Positions 50,931-61,516 of a DNA stretch of 64,000 nt are shown one piece after another. The stretch lies in assembly GCF_030445035.2 (NCBI RefSeq), contig NC_080676.1, forward strand, positions 12,810,940 to 12,874,939. The letters are read 5' to 3'. The stretch is from Dasypus novemcinctus (taxonomy: Eukaryota > Chordata > Mammalia > Cingulata > Dasypodidae). The position numbers and the translations under genes were made by a program. The notes below the pieces were generated by a model. The model made no database searches. It saw only the letters and a list, made by a program, of their open reading frames with translations, and had not been told where the DNA came from. Numbering within the stretch: position 1 is the first letter of the stretch; each line of letters begins with the position of its first letter.

Positions 50931-51262
50931 GTTTTCGTTTTCTATTGCTATGTCAGAAATTATCACAAACTTGGTGGCTAAAAAAAACAGTATCCACTTA
51001 TTATCTCACAGATTTCGCAGGTCAAATGTCTAGAGGCCGATTAGGACGGTTCACTAATCGGGGTCCATGAGGTTGAAATCCTGGTGTTAGCTGGGCTGTG
51101 ATCCACTTCCAAGCTCCTGTAAGTTCCTGGCGGCTCTGGAAATCATGGCAGTGTGCTTCTTCAGGGGCAGAAGTGTAGGGGCGTCTCTGCTGCTAGAAGT
51201 CTCTGACCTCTAGACCCTCTGTTGAAAGACTCATCGGATTTTTATAGCGTCCACCATTCCGG
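50931..51262 (-). mobile_element. MLT1-like LTR, reverse
   Basis: 'gttttctattgctatgtcag', 'attatcacaaacttggtggc', 'cttattatctcacagatttc' and 'cctggtgttagctgggctgt' are the reversed 3' part of an MLT1-type MaLR LTR. It is truncated near 51262. Confidence 0.7.
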
Positions 51263-51440
51263 CAAAGCAGTTCATATAAATGGCATAGTTTTGTTTTCAA
51301 AATAATTCCAAGTTTTATCATTTTTAGAATTTCTAATGGGAAGTTTTCCAAATCTTCTAGTTATCATTATTTTCATGATGTCTTTTTAAAAAATAGTGAT
51401 TCAACTTTATTTTATGACATCAAACATTTTATTAGTTATC

Positions 51441-51691
51441 CCAGAGCAATAGTTATTAAACTATGATCCACAGAATGCTGGGAGCTCTTGACACATTCTG
51501 TGAGGTCAAAACTATTTTGATCATAACCCTATGTTGGCATTTGCAGTGATGTTATAAAAGCAGTGGTGGATAAAACTGCTGACAATTCAATACAGATCAA
51601 GATGGTGGAAGCAGATTGTGCTACTAGCATTTTTTCTGCTTACCAAAAACACTTGCATGCTTGAGATATGAGCTGATGCAGCCACTTTTTA
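51441..51691 (+). mobile_element. ancient hAT (Charlie-like) transposon, part 1
   Basis: 'cagagcaatagttattaaac' and 'tatgatccacagaatgctgg' look like a decayed hAT terminus. They are followed by 'tgaggtcaaaactattttga' and 'gtggtggataaaactgctga', text of a Charlie-type autonomous hAT. The element is interrupted at 51691 by an L1 3' end. Confidence 0.6.
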
Positions 51692-52222
51692 TATTTTTAA
51701 TTAAAAAAAAACCTTTAATATACTTTTTATTTTTTTAAAAAGATACTTAGATTACATATATGTTACATAAAAAATATAGGGGTTTCCCATGCCCTGCTCC
51801 CTACCCCTCCCACATTTTCCCACATTAATAACATCCTTCATTAGTGTGGTACACTTGTTACAAGTGATGAACACGATTTAGAGTATTGTCACTATGTGTG
51901 GATTATAGTTTACATTGTAGTTTACACGCCTACACATTTTGTAAGTTATGACAAGATATATAATGGCCTATATCGTCACTGCAATGTCATTCAGGACAAT
52001 TCCCAAATCCTGAAAATGCCCCCGTATAACAGTTGTTTTTCCCTCTCCCCAATCAGAGTCTCCAGTGGCCACTGCTTCCACATCAATGATAAAAGTTCTT
52101 CCATTGCTAGAATCACAATAAGTCTATAGTGGAATACCAGGAAATCCACTCTAATCCATCATTCATTCCCCAATCCTGAGGATTCTGGGATGACGATGTC
52201 CACTCCCCCTCTAATTGGGAGT
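51692..52222 (-). mobile_element. LINE-1-type 3' end, reverse, inserted in the hAT fossil
   Basis: A T-rich edge, then 'aaagatacttagattacata', 'gtggtacacttgttacaagt' and 'aaatcctgaaaatgcccccg', ending near 'ctctaattgggagt'. Imperfect ~20-bp target duplications flank it: gctgatgcagccacttttta (51672-51691) and gctgatctagtcacttttta (52223-52242). The host hAT text resumes directly after. Confidence 0.75.
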
Positions 52223-53012
52223 GCTGATCTAGTCACTTTTTAAATGTCACTCCATTCTTACTTGAAAGAACAATGATAGAAAGACTGTAGTTAATCAGTC
52301 TTGGGTATGTGACAGACATTGTCTTGCAAATGAAAGAAGCGAGCCTGTCAGTTCAAGGAAAAGAAATGAGAGAAGTTGTTGTCAATGGAAGAAACTGAAC
52401 TTTCAAGAGAAAATTAGAATTTTGGAGAACTTGGAACTGTTATTGTTAGCTTGGAAGCTTCCCAAAACTTAAAAAACATTTCTGATTAAATTGATGGTGA
52501 TATTAATGAGTGTGATTTGATAGGTTGTAATGCATAACTGCATAGATCAGTAAATCAGTATTTTTCCAAATGAAAAGTGAATGTTGTCACAAAATTATGC
52601 ACCTGTAAAGATGCATTCAAAATACTTTTGAAGGAAATTGATGTGGCTCAAGCAGTTGAGCTGCTTCCCCACATGAGAGGTCCTGGATTCATCCCCCGGT
52701 GCCTCCTAAAACTGAAAAAAAGCAAACAAATGAAAAAAAAACAACTCAGGGGAGCCAATGTTGCTCACTGGTTGTGCACTGGCTTCCCACAAGGTCCTGG
52801 CTTCAACACTTGGCCCTGGTACCTAAAAAAAAATGCATTTGAAATACAAGGGAGATAAACTGGTTTAATGTAACAAAGCATGAAAAGTTTACTTGATATA
52901 GTTTCAAATTCCTCATTATAACGATCCTTTAAGAAACTGCCATCAATGAAGTTTTGGTGTCATACCAAGGAAGAGTATCCTTTATCTGAAAGACTATTAA
53001 AATACTCCTCCC
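52223..53012 (+). pseudogene. hAT (Charlie-like) transposase fossil, parts 2 and 3
   Basis: Text of a hAT transposase gene continues at 52240-52610 ('cttgaaagaacaatgataga', 'cgagcctgtcagttcaagga', 'aatgagtgtgatttgatagg', 'aatcagtatttttccaaatg'). It resumes after a SINE at 52848-53012 ('ggtttaatgtaacaaagcat', 'ctttaagaaactgccatcaa', 'gttttggtgtcataccaagg'). Near 52975 a reading of YPLSERLLKYSS recalls the C-terminal hAT dimerisation motif (family pattern YP-LS--A--IL). Stops and indels break every frame, so it makes no protein. The family identity is from recognition; the exact subfamily is not determined. Confidence 0.65.
52626..52832 (+). mobile_element. dimeric tRNA SINE nested in the hAT fossil
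   Basis: Two tRNA-like modules are visible: 'gatgtggctcaagcagttga' with 'gaggtcctggattcatcccc', then 'gccaatgttgctcactggtt' with 'aaggtcctggcttcaacact', each followed by an A-rich run. The target duplication is atgcattcaaaatac (52611-52625) against atgcatttgaaatac (52833-52847). The open frame at 52577-52858 crosses it and is not a gene. Confidence 0.8.
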
Positions 53013-53365
53013 TTTACCTCACATTATATTAAATTAAATCGAAATGTATCATATATGTAAAAGTTGAGCTAAAACTTCCAGAGGAAAACAATTGGAGCAA
53101 TTCTTTGTGACCTTGGATTGGACAAAGATTTCCTAGGACACAGAAACATGAACCATGAAAATGAATTTGATAAAGTGGATTTCATCAAAATTTGAAACTT
53201 CTGGTCTTGAAAGACATTGTTGAGCAAATAAAAAGATGAGCCATAGACTGGGATAAAATATTTATAAAACATATACCTGATAAATAGATTGTTTCCTCCA
53301 TGTATTAAGAAGTGTCAACAACATAGTAATAAGAAGACAAACCACCCAATAAAAATGACTGAAAT
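53013..53365 (+). mobile_element. LINE-1 ORF2 3'-terminal fragment, sense
   Basis: 'aaaacttccagaggaaaaca', 'ttgtgaccttggattggaca', 'gataaagtggatttcatcaa' and 'aagacaaaccacccaataaa' match the end of L1 ORF2 in sense orientation. It is one of few sense L1 pieces here. Confidence 0.65.
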
Positions 53366-53594
53366 TTTTTAATCTAATACTTTTCATTATTTCTTCTTTT
53401 ATGAAGGATTGCTTCACTGTGAAGAGAAAGCTACATGGCACTTATGTCCATTCATGGTTTCAAAAAATGACATTCCAGTTTTTCCTAGCTTTCATTATTT
53501 CATTAAGGGAAATAAATCGCCAGTCTTATTGTTACTCACTTGCAAGTATTGAATCCTTTTTCTCTCAGAGACCTTTAAAGATTTTCCTTTGGGG

Positions 53595-53622
53595 TGTGTG
53601 TGTGTGTGTGTGTGTGTGTGTT
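53595..53622. repeat. (TG)n microsatellite
   Basis: About 13 uninterrupted TG dinucleotides inside the reversed L1. Confidence 0.95.
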
Positions 53623-54210
53623 GATGAGTGGGTTTTATCTTGCTTGAGGTTTGTTGAGCTTTGTACATATGCATGTAGGTATCTTTCATCATTTTGGAGA
53701 CCTCTTGGCCATTATCTCTTCAGATGTTTTGTGGTTGCTTTTTTCTTAACTTTCTCATTTTTTCCTCTCTTTATAGGGCTTAAATATTTCTATATTTCAC
53801 ATATTTCCTAATTACTTATGCTCCTTTTTAAAATTTTAATAGATTAAAATTTTTTTTAAAGATACATAGATCTACTTGTACTCTTAACACTCTTCTGAAT
53901 TTTCTATTTTTTTTTCTACCCTTGAATTTGGGTGTTTTTATTGGTTTATCTGCTTTGTCAAATATGCTGTTAGATCCATTGCTGTAGATCTTAGTTTCAG
54001 ACATTGAACTTTTTAAAATCTGTAATTTCCATTTGATTCTCTTTTATATGTTACAATTCTCTAGTGAAAGGCTTCCTTTGTCTCTATTTTTATGACCATG
54101 TTACTTGTAATTAATTCAAAGTCCCTGTCTGCAAACATCAATATATGGTTTCTTTTTATCCACTTAGTTTTCCTCATATGGTCTCATGTATTGGCTTGCT
54201 TATTTTTTTT

Positions 54211-54237
54211 TTGTTGTTGTTGTTGTTGTTGTTTTTT
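54211..54237. repeat. (TTG)n microsatellite
   Basis: About eight TTG trinucleotides between T-runs, probably from a decayed poly-T. Confidence 0.85.
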
Positions 54238-55009
54238 GAATGCCAGATGTGTATATTAACGTGAAGAGGTCTGGCTAATACTATATTCTCTAGTGAAGAT
54301 TTAATCTTTCCTCTGCAAGTCAGATAGAGTGGGGGCTAACTATGTCAAGCCAATCAGAAGCTGAGCTGATCTCAGTTGTGTTCTAGGTTTGGAAGAGCTC
54401 ACTCCACCTCTCATTCGTCTCTGATCTTAGGGCATAGCCCTCCAGAGCATTCAGCTGGGAGGCTATTGTGGTTTGTTTGGGGCTCCTACCAGTGGTGGTT
54501 CCTAAACTCTAGTCCTTGTCTCCTTGGCACGAGTGTGCAGAAAATTATGCTCTTTCAGAGCCCTCTACTTAGGAGCCCTTCAGCCTCCTTAGCTTCAGAA
54601 ATTGGCAAATGTCTTGAGAAGAGAACTATCAAGTCTCCAATTTTACCTGTCCAACTCTTTAGACCACCAAAATCTCTGGTGGTTTTTCTATCCATACTTT
54701 GCCCAGCAAAATCCAAATTCTTAGTCTTTTCTTGTTTCCCAAAAATCAGGAATTGGGCTAGAGCAAAAGTTCGCTCATTTTTTCATGATGCTACCTGCTC
54801 CAAAGTCCAGAATATCCTGGTTTTCATGCTTCTGTAGTCCTTCAATGTCTCCAAACATATAATTTTAATTTTTATGCAACTTTCCCACTTGCTCTTATAA
54901 GGAATATTGGCCTACCATAAACTATTCCATCCTACCTAGAATTGGATTATTGTTTTATTGTATGTAATTCTATGAGATTAAAACATTTTTGTCATGTCTC
55001 CCGACTCTT

Positions 55010-57288
55010 GCTTAGATAATTTTTTCTCATGTGTTTTGTTAACTTTGATTGCAAACTAATTTTTTGCAAGGTTGCTTTATCTGGTAGAGCTCTGTGTGGT
55101 TTGAGTTGTGTACGGGTCCTTCCATAGATGTTTGATGAATTTTTTCTGTACTCCAAGGTTATCAATTAACTGAGTGGGCAGCTATGTAAATATGACAGTT
55201 TTCTGAGGCCTCAAGTAATGTGGTGCCAACACTACTTTTTTGGTCCAAACATGAATATTAAAACTCAAGTCACTAGATTAATAGAACTGATGCTTTTCCC
55301 CTGGGTGGCTTCAGTGTCATTTTACATACACATGACATTTATTTTCAGAACCCTTTTAATATTGAGCAACTAAGATTTCCCTTTTATCCCTTTCACATTA
55401 AACAATGTATTAAAAATAAACTTGTTATATTTTATCCAGATTTTCTAAATTATGTAATTATGTTTTAGTTTTCTTTTTTTAATGTCATCATCTACCACTT
55501 TGTTTTTTCAATGGGCTATGAAAAAAAAATAAGGAATGATAATTAATTTCCTAATGATGTATTTGTATTCCAGTGAAAACGTTGTTTTAGGCACTTCAGA
55601 ATAAGTATTTGCTGAACTAATTAGCACTCATCTTTATTATTCTTATTTATTGAAACAGGTGTTTAGGACTATTTGTGGTCTGGGTTGAGTCATTGCAGAT
55701 ACTTGAAACTTAAAAAACACAGCAAAATAAGGCAAAAGAAAACAAACATTTCATAATTCAGATTTAGCACTCTCCAAAATTGGTTAAGATTTACAATCTA
55801 TATTTCTACAAAGAAGATTACTTAAAAATAATTTAGTTTCAACACGTGAATAAACTTTCCAATAGTAAACTTGGTCTGGAGATAAAGTTTTTCACGCTGC
55901 CTTCTACTATTACTGAACAGAATGGGAAAGTCGTTTTCAGTCATAACATTTAAATATATTGTCTAATTCCATGGAGCTCTATACTTTGTCCTTTACTAAC
56001 TTCAGAGATGAGAATTTTTTTTTGTATGGGATAAAATAGTAATAATATTGAAAGTTAAAGACACAATTAAGACAAGAATAAAGCTATTCATTACAACAAT
56101 GTATTCTGAGGTCTTTATTGTTGCAGAATTTCAAGCCGTGCTTAACAGACTAGATTGGAATTGATGGACTAAATTTTATATTGCTTGATGGAATTTTTGC
56201 CAAACAGACTTTTCCCTAAAAAGTCAGAATAAAAGTCATTTTATGATCCAGTAGCAAACATCATAAATAGAGATGGTGTAGACTTCCTGAGTTTTTAATG
56301 CATTCTGGAAAACCACCACAACTTGGCAAAGTCTCTTTGTGGTCGCTTTATAGCACAGAATCTCAATCTGTGTTGTAAAAATAAAACCAAATTCATTTGG
56401 GCACAGATTTTTTGTTGCTTTATTTAATTTTCACTTTGGCATATGGCCCTTGCAGTTTTAATTGGGCAGATGTGGCTTTGGAGGAGTTTACTAGTTCAAC
56501 TTGGTTAATGACTTTCATGGTAAAAACCAGCTCAGCACTTTTATCTCAGTCCATATTTAGCTCCTCTTCTCTTTGATCAAAGCGTCAATGAGGTAACCTA
56601 TTATCATTAATTATTTTCCTGAATTTTGAGATGACTGCCCTCAGGTTCCTGGGACACAAAGACACAGGCAGAGTAAATGCCATTAAAACCAAGTTATTGA
56701 TTCCCAGAGGGAAAAGAGAGTTGTGTTTGTACTTTCCACTCCTTTCATTATCCAAAGCATCATGGTTTCAAATTGCTCTGTGGGGTAGAGAGTAGATGAT
56801 ACAGGGTTAGCATGTGAGAAAATTCCAAATGAGTTAGAATTTTTGAAAATTGCTGGTATTCCTGATGTCAGTGTGGCACCTTGGAAAGTGGGTGGGATGT
56901 GGGGCCAGGCAGTCTTCTCTTTAGATCCTGAGGCATTGGACAGTGTTCTAAATCTTTCAATGGCCAGTTTTCCAACAGTAAAGTACAGTAATACTACTTC
57001 ACAGGATTTTGTGAGGATTCGTTGGAAGGAAGTGCTATTTCCCAAACTTTAGTCACATACCAGATAAGGTTGTTGTTTTTTTTTTTATGCTTTATCTAGG
57101 TTCTATTTGTATTATTTCTTTTTATACATCTTAATAATTAACCACCATGTTCTTTTTCCTAATTTATTGCTTCTTTAGCCTTATCCCAAGCAATAACTTA
57201 AAAAGTTTTATACACTAGTTTTATTTTTCTATTACACTTTAAAATAAGTGTAGAAATACCTCTTGCACATTTTGAGCAACACTGGTAT
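55010..57288. other. anonymous DNA
   Basis: No gene or named repeat is recognised. The 120-codon minus-strand frame at 56683-57045 has no motif and no convincing splice context. Confidence 0.4.
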
Positions 57289-57291
57289 TAT

Positions 57292-58549
57292 TTAGGTTGG
57301 TGCAAAGGTAATTGTGGTTTTGCATTGTTGAAATTTGCTGTTTGATATTGGAATACATTCTTAAATAAATATAGTTATGTTATACATCATGTGCATTTCT
57401 TGCTTTCTGTTTTCTTGCTAATGACTTAGTATTTGTTGTTCATTTTATATTTATTTTAGACTATGGAAACGGTGTTAGACAAAGAGCAAATTCAAGTGAT
57501 ATTCTTATTTGCATTCAAAATGGGTCATAAAGCAGCAGAGACAACTGGCAACATCAACAGCGTGTTTGTCTTGGAGCTGCTAATGAATGTACAGTGTGGT
57601 GGTGGTTCAAGAAGTTTTGCAAAGGAGACGAGAGCCTTGAAGATGAGGAGAGTAGTGGCCGGCCATCGGAAGTTGTCCACCACCTGTTGAAAGCAATCAT
57701 TGAAGCTGATCCTCTTACAATTACAGAGAAGTTGCTGAAGATCTCAACATCGACCATTTGGCATTTGAACCAAACTAGAAAGGTGAAAAAGCTCAATAAG
57801 TGGGTGCCTCATGAACTGACTGAAAATCAAAAAAATTGTCATTTTGAAGTGTCATTTTCTCTTATTCTATGCAACAACAACGAACCATTTCTCAATCAGA
57901 TTGTGACTGAAAAGTGAATATTATATGACAACTGGTGATGACCAGCTCAGTGGGTGGATCGAGAAGAAGCTCTAAAACACTTCCCAAAGCCAAACATGCA
58001 TCAAAAAAAGGTCATGGTCGCTGTTTGGTGGTCTGCTGCAGGTCTGATCCACTACAGCTTTCTGAATCCTGGGGAAACCATTACATCTGAGAAGTATGCT
58101 CAGCAGATCGATGACATACATTGCAAACTGCAACGCCTGCAGCTGGCATTGGTCAACAGAAAGGGCCCAATTCTCCACAATGACGCCCAACTGCACATTG
58201 CACAACCAATGCTACAAAAGTTGAATGAATTGGGCTACGAGGTTTTGCCTCATTCGCTATATTCACCTGACCTCTTGCCAACTGACTATCACTTCTTCAA
58301 GCATCTTGACAACTTTTTTTCAGGAAAAATGCTTCCACAACCAGCAGGTTGCAGAAAATGCTTTCTAAGAGTTTATTGAATCCCAAAGCTTTGATTTTTA
58401 TGCTACAGGAGTAAGCAAACTTATTTTTGCTTTGGCAACAATGTGTTGACTGTAATGGTTTCTATTTTGATTAATAAAGATGTTTGAGTCTAATTATAAT
58501 GAGTTAAAATTCATGGTCTGAAACCACAGTCCCTTTGGCACCAACCTAA
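57292..58549 (+). mobile_element. nearly full-length mariner (Hsmar1-like)
   Basis: The left terminal inverted repeat begins 'ttaggttggtgcaaagg'. The right end reads '...ctttggcaccaacctaa', the inverted repeat. TA follows the right end (58550-58551) and lies one base before the left end (57289-57290), consistent with TA target choice. At 1258 bp it is close to the ~1.29 kb expected of Hsmar1. Between the ends lies a decayed transposase gene. The ends match Hsmar1/MADE1 termini as I recall them, which makes this copy notable in a genome that otherwise reads as xenarthran. Confidence 0.9.
57463..58474 (+). pseudogene. mariner transposase pseudogene (Hsmar1/SETMAR-type, DD34D family)
   Basis: Mariner transposases bind the terminal repeats through N-terminal helix-turn-helix domains and cut DNA with a DD34D catalytic triad. 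The start is an ATG at 57463 (METVLDKEQIQ). The first stretch keeps FKMGHKAAETTGNIN. A frameshift near 57570 moves to the next frame, which reads WWFKKFCKGDESLEDEE and KWVPHELTENQ. Stops lie at 57915, 57936 and 57939. The same frame resumes with DREEALKHFPKPN, VWWSAAGLIHYSFLNPGET and YSPDLLPTDYHFFKHLDNF. Further shifts near 58328 and 58430 lead to the terminal CVDCNGFYFD and a stop at 58472-58474. A 6-bp loss before GAAAAG (about 57908) removes the Cys-Asp pair, hence the first catalytic Asp; the last one (PTDYHFF) remains. It is dead. Confidence 0.92.
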
Positions 58550-58899
58550 TACATGCAGGTATTATTATATGCAGGTAATACATGTAGGTAATCCTTAGTA
58601 TCAAAGCCCAAATCATGATAATTTTTCTCTCTCAAGAAGGTGAAAATTATATGAAGATGGGGGCTTTTGCCCACCTGATTTACTCAGAACTTTACTAACT
58701 AGGACAAAGTTGGCACATAGGAGGGCCTCAAATTATCTGAAAATTACCTGGGGAGTTCCTTCACTTTTGTTTGGAGAAGGACCGAGTAGGATAGTGGACT
58801 CCTCTTTCCCCTTTTCCTAAGCTCATCATCCAGGGGCTTCCTTCCTCCATCAGAAGGGGCTGAACCCCAGTTCCCATGAGGCCCAAGGGCTGCACAGCA

Positions 58900-59335
58900 T
58901 GGACATTTGACTTTCCCAAAGTGCCATTGAAACCTCTAGAGCTAAACATGGACTGGCTGGTTTCCCAGTATTCTGATTACCTTTACAATTTACCTCTGTC
59001 TTTCTCTCTCTTTCTCCTCCCCCCCACCCCTCTCACACACACATACACACATATTGACAAGGTCTTTTATTCTTGCCCCGTATGAGGGTGGAACAACCGA
59101 GGGTCAGGGTCCTCCCTTGGGAACTTACCTGTAGGTGTACCCAGCAGTGTCTTGGCCTCGGTATATCTTGCTGTGGGATGACCAGTGCGTCAGAGTCCTG
59201 CCCTTCTCTTCTCTTGCTCTCTCCAGGCTTGGCTTGTAAGTTTCCCCAGTAAAACCTTTTCCTCAATCCACACTGTGTGATGTTGTGAAAATCTTTCCAA
59301 GTTGTCCTTTACGACATCTGACAAACACAAAGGAA
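58900..59335 (+). mobile_element. possible ERV class I LTR 3' part (low confidence)
   Basis: 'ctccaggcttggcttgtaag', 'cccagtaaaaccttttcctc', 'aatccacactgtgtgatgtt' and 'gtcctttacgacatctgaca' resemble the polyadenylation/U5 region of class I retroviral LTRs. No paired LTR, target duplication or internal gene is visible nearby. A CA-rich run lies at 59030-59055. Confidence 0.4.
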
Positions 59336-59339
59336 CCTA

Positions 59340-60098
59340 ACTGGCATAACAAATGGTGGCAGGAGACATATGTAAACCTCATGTGCAGTTGAACAAAACA
59401 CTCTGAAATAAGAACATATTCCTACAGGGTGCCCAGGCTCTGGCACAGAGTAGCTATGCAATAAATTATTTGTTGACCCAATGATGAATGGATGAATGAC
59501 TATTTGTAGTTGGTGAAAGAATAGCAGCTGAAAAACTTTTCACAAGTTGCTTCATGTTTAATACTCTGAAATGGAGAAATCTCAGAAGAGAAATAAATCA
59601 CAACTTAAGTTACTGGCATTTTTAAGTGATGATTTAGTTTAGGTGACCAAATATCCTGAGTAAGTGAAGCTTACTCTTCAAAACATATGCTTAGCTTTTG
59701 AGTGAGCACTCTTTTATAAGGCGCCCTATTTCTCTGACTTATTAAGAATATTTTATCAGAGTTAATATTGTTCTGAATACCTTTTAGTAAAGACAGCATT
59801 TTAAAAATAATTAAAATGAGATCTAGATCAAAAAATATTAGGGGCCTTATTTTATGTCCTTTTTGGTTTGCTGCAAAAATAATTTGTGTAACCAAGGGAT
59901 ACATACCCCAAATCTATTAATGGATATCTTTGCTTTCTGTGTGTTACCCTTTTCCTGTGACCGCTTTTCTCCTCACTAGACACCTATCTTCTCCCAATCT
60001 CCTAATTATCTTTGTTGCAGGTATATTGTTCAGAGATTATCAGGTCTTGGGATAAACAATGAAAAGGACAGCATTGTATCAGAAACAGTTAAAAAAAT
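59340..60098. other. anonymous DNA, small L2/MIR trace
   Basis: 'caggctctggcacagagtag' and 'ctatgcaataaattatttgt' at 59430-59480 hint at an L2 or MIR remnant. Otherwise nothing is recognised. Confidence 0.4.
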
Positions 60099-60099
60099 T

Positions 60100-60237
60100 A
60101 TTTTATTATCTTTTTTTTTTAAAGATACACAGATCACACAAAATGTTACATTTAAAAAATATAAGAGGTTCCCATATAATTCCACTCCCCCCTCCCTCCC
60201 CCACATCAACGACCTCTTTTATCAGTGTGGCACAGTT
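60100..60237 (-). mobile_element. short LINE-1-type 3' end, reverse
   Basis: A T-rich edge, then 'aaagatacacagatcacaca', 'aaaatataagaggttcccat', a C-rich stretch and 'atcagtgtggcaca'. It is the shortest 5'-truncated copy of the family also found at 31858 and 51692. Confidence 0.75.
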
Positions 60238-60239
60238 TT

Positions 60240-61055
60240 AAGGTCGATGCCAGATTTCACCAGGACTCGACTGTTATCCAGTATTCGCCACCTTGGCTGG
60301 TGTCTTGCTGGTTCTTCGTCCCTAGAACCCTGGCACACGCCATCATGCCCTAACCATGGAATCTCATCGCTCCTCTCCTTCTCCGTCCTCAGGACTTCTC
60401 CTCTCCCCTGGGCTATCCAGGGAAAAAGCAAAATTCCTTCACTTTACAGGGAGCTCATAGTCCTCTCTGTAATTTCTTCTTTTTTCAGACCATGCATGGT
60501 CTGTTATTTTTCACACCCAAAGAAGCCCATTCAGATAATTTCCTAAACAAACACCCAGCTCCACATTAAATGACAATAGCAACAGTTAATGTATTTTTTT
60601 TGTCTATTTTAAATACCAAGGTTTTTATTCTTATTACATCTATTAAGAGCAAAACATTGAAAGGAACTTAAATATTTGATAATAGGAAGTTGGACACATA
60701 AAGGCACATCCATGATGAATTATATGTTACAGAACATACAGAAAAATGTTCACCAAACATCATGTCAATAAAGCAGATTATAAAAGCTTACAAGACACTA
60801 TGTGCAATTTGATGCCTTTGGTTTTAGACAGATACTCATCAGGAACTTATTATAAATACCTACTTTATTTGTCATGGACTATAACAATATGACTCTCCCA
60901 GGGCCTATTATGAAGTTTAACATCAATTGCTTGGTCTCAAATTCTCCTAATCACTGTGCTCTACTAATATACCTTCACTAACAGCCAGCAGTCATTGAAG
61001 GGCTTTCTCCAGGCCATTACAGGGCCACGTGCTTCAAAGGTATTAACTCCTTTTG
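60240..61055. other. anonymous DNA
   Basis: The moderately GC-rich part at 60245-60440 gives opposite-strand open frames of 69 and 99 codons without motifs. It could be an unrecognised LTR piece. Otherwise nothing is recognised. Confidence 0.35.
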
Positions 61056-61059
61056 TCTT

Positions 61060-61210
61060 GGAAACAACCCTCTGAGTCACTTACCACTACTACCTCCACT
61101 TTATAGCTGAGCAACCGAAGGCCCGGAGATGTTAAGTATCTTGTTCAATTCATGAAGTGCTAAAACCTGATTTGAACCCGAACGTTTGGTTCAGGACCCA
61201 GCCCTTTTAT
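61060..61210 (-). mobile_element. MIR SINE fragment, reverse
   Basis: Reverse MIR core: 'ctccactttatagctgagca', 'gaaggcccggagatgttaag', 'tcatgaagtgctaaaacctg' and 'atttgaacccgaacg'. Confidence 0.75.
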
Positions 61211-61516
61211 CTTCTTAGCTTGAGCGTTTATCCCCTTTCCCCGCTTGTCCTCAGATAGCATTTCTTCCTACTTCACTTGGCTCTGCTTCCCTCAGCCCTT
61301 CCCATTGCTAATGTGAGCTCCTCTGTTGGTTAGGGAAGAATGAGGAAACTGAGGAAGAGAATTCTACTCATTGAATCAATAACTTTAATTTTATGCATAC
61401 TATTAAATCAATAGTTCTGGTCAAAGGAACGTTTATAATAGCTCTACTGTCCCTCCCCTTTAGCAAGGAAATGAGTCCTTTCTTGACATTTTAAGACCTT
61501 TTCTTGTTTAACGCAG

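Larger units (their letters stand above)
53370..55005 (-). mobile_element. old LINE-1 ORF1/5' UTR region, reverse
   Basis: 'gaggtttgttgagctttgta' and 'cttggccattatctcttcag' match reversed L1 ORF1 text, and 'gtcaagccaatcagaagctg' matches the upstream region. A short reversed L1-type 3' remnant ('aaagatacatagatctactt') is inserted at about 53826-53880. The 153-codon plus-strand open frame at 54376-54837 is antisense to it and not a gene. Confidence 0.55.

Noticed and set aside
54376..54837. 153-codon plus-strand open frame
   Set aside because: It lies antisense within a reversed, decayed L1 5' region; no protein motif is seen.
53013..55005. A single L1 inverted by twin priming
   Set aside because: The sense 3' fragment lies left of the reversed 5' fragment. 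This is the wrong arrangement for simple twin priming, so two separate fragments are more likely.
56683..57045. 120-codon minus-strand open frame upstream of the mariner
   Set aside because: No motif, no nearby splice-site pair and no sign of a gene context.
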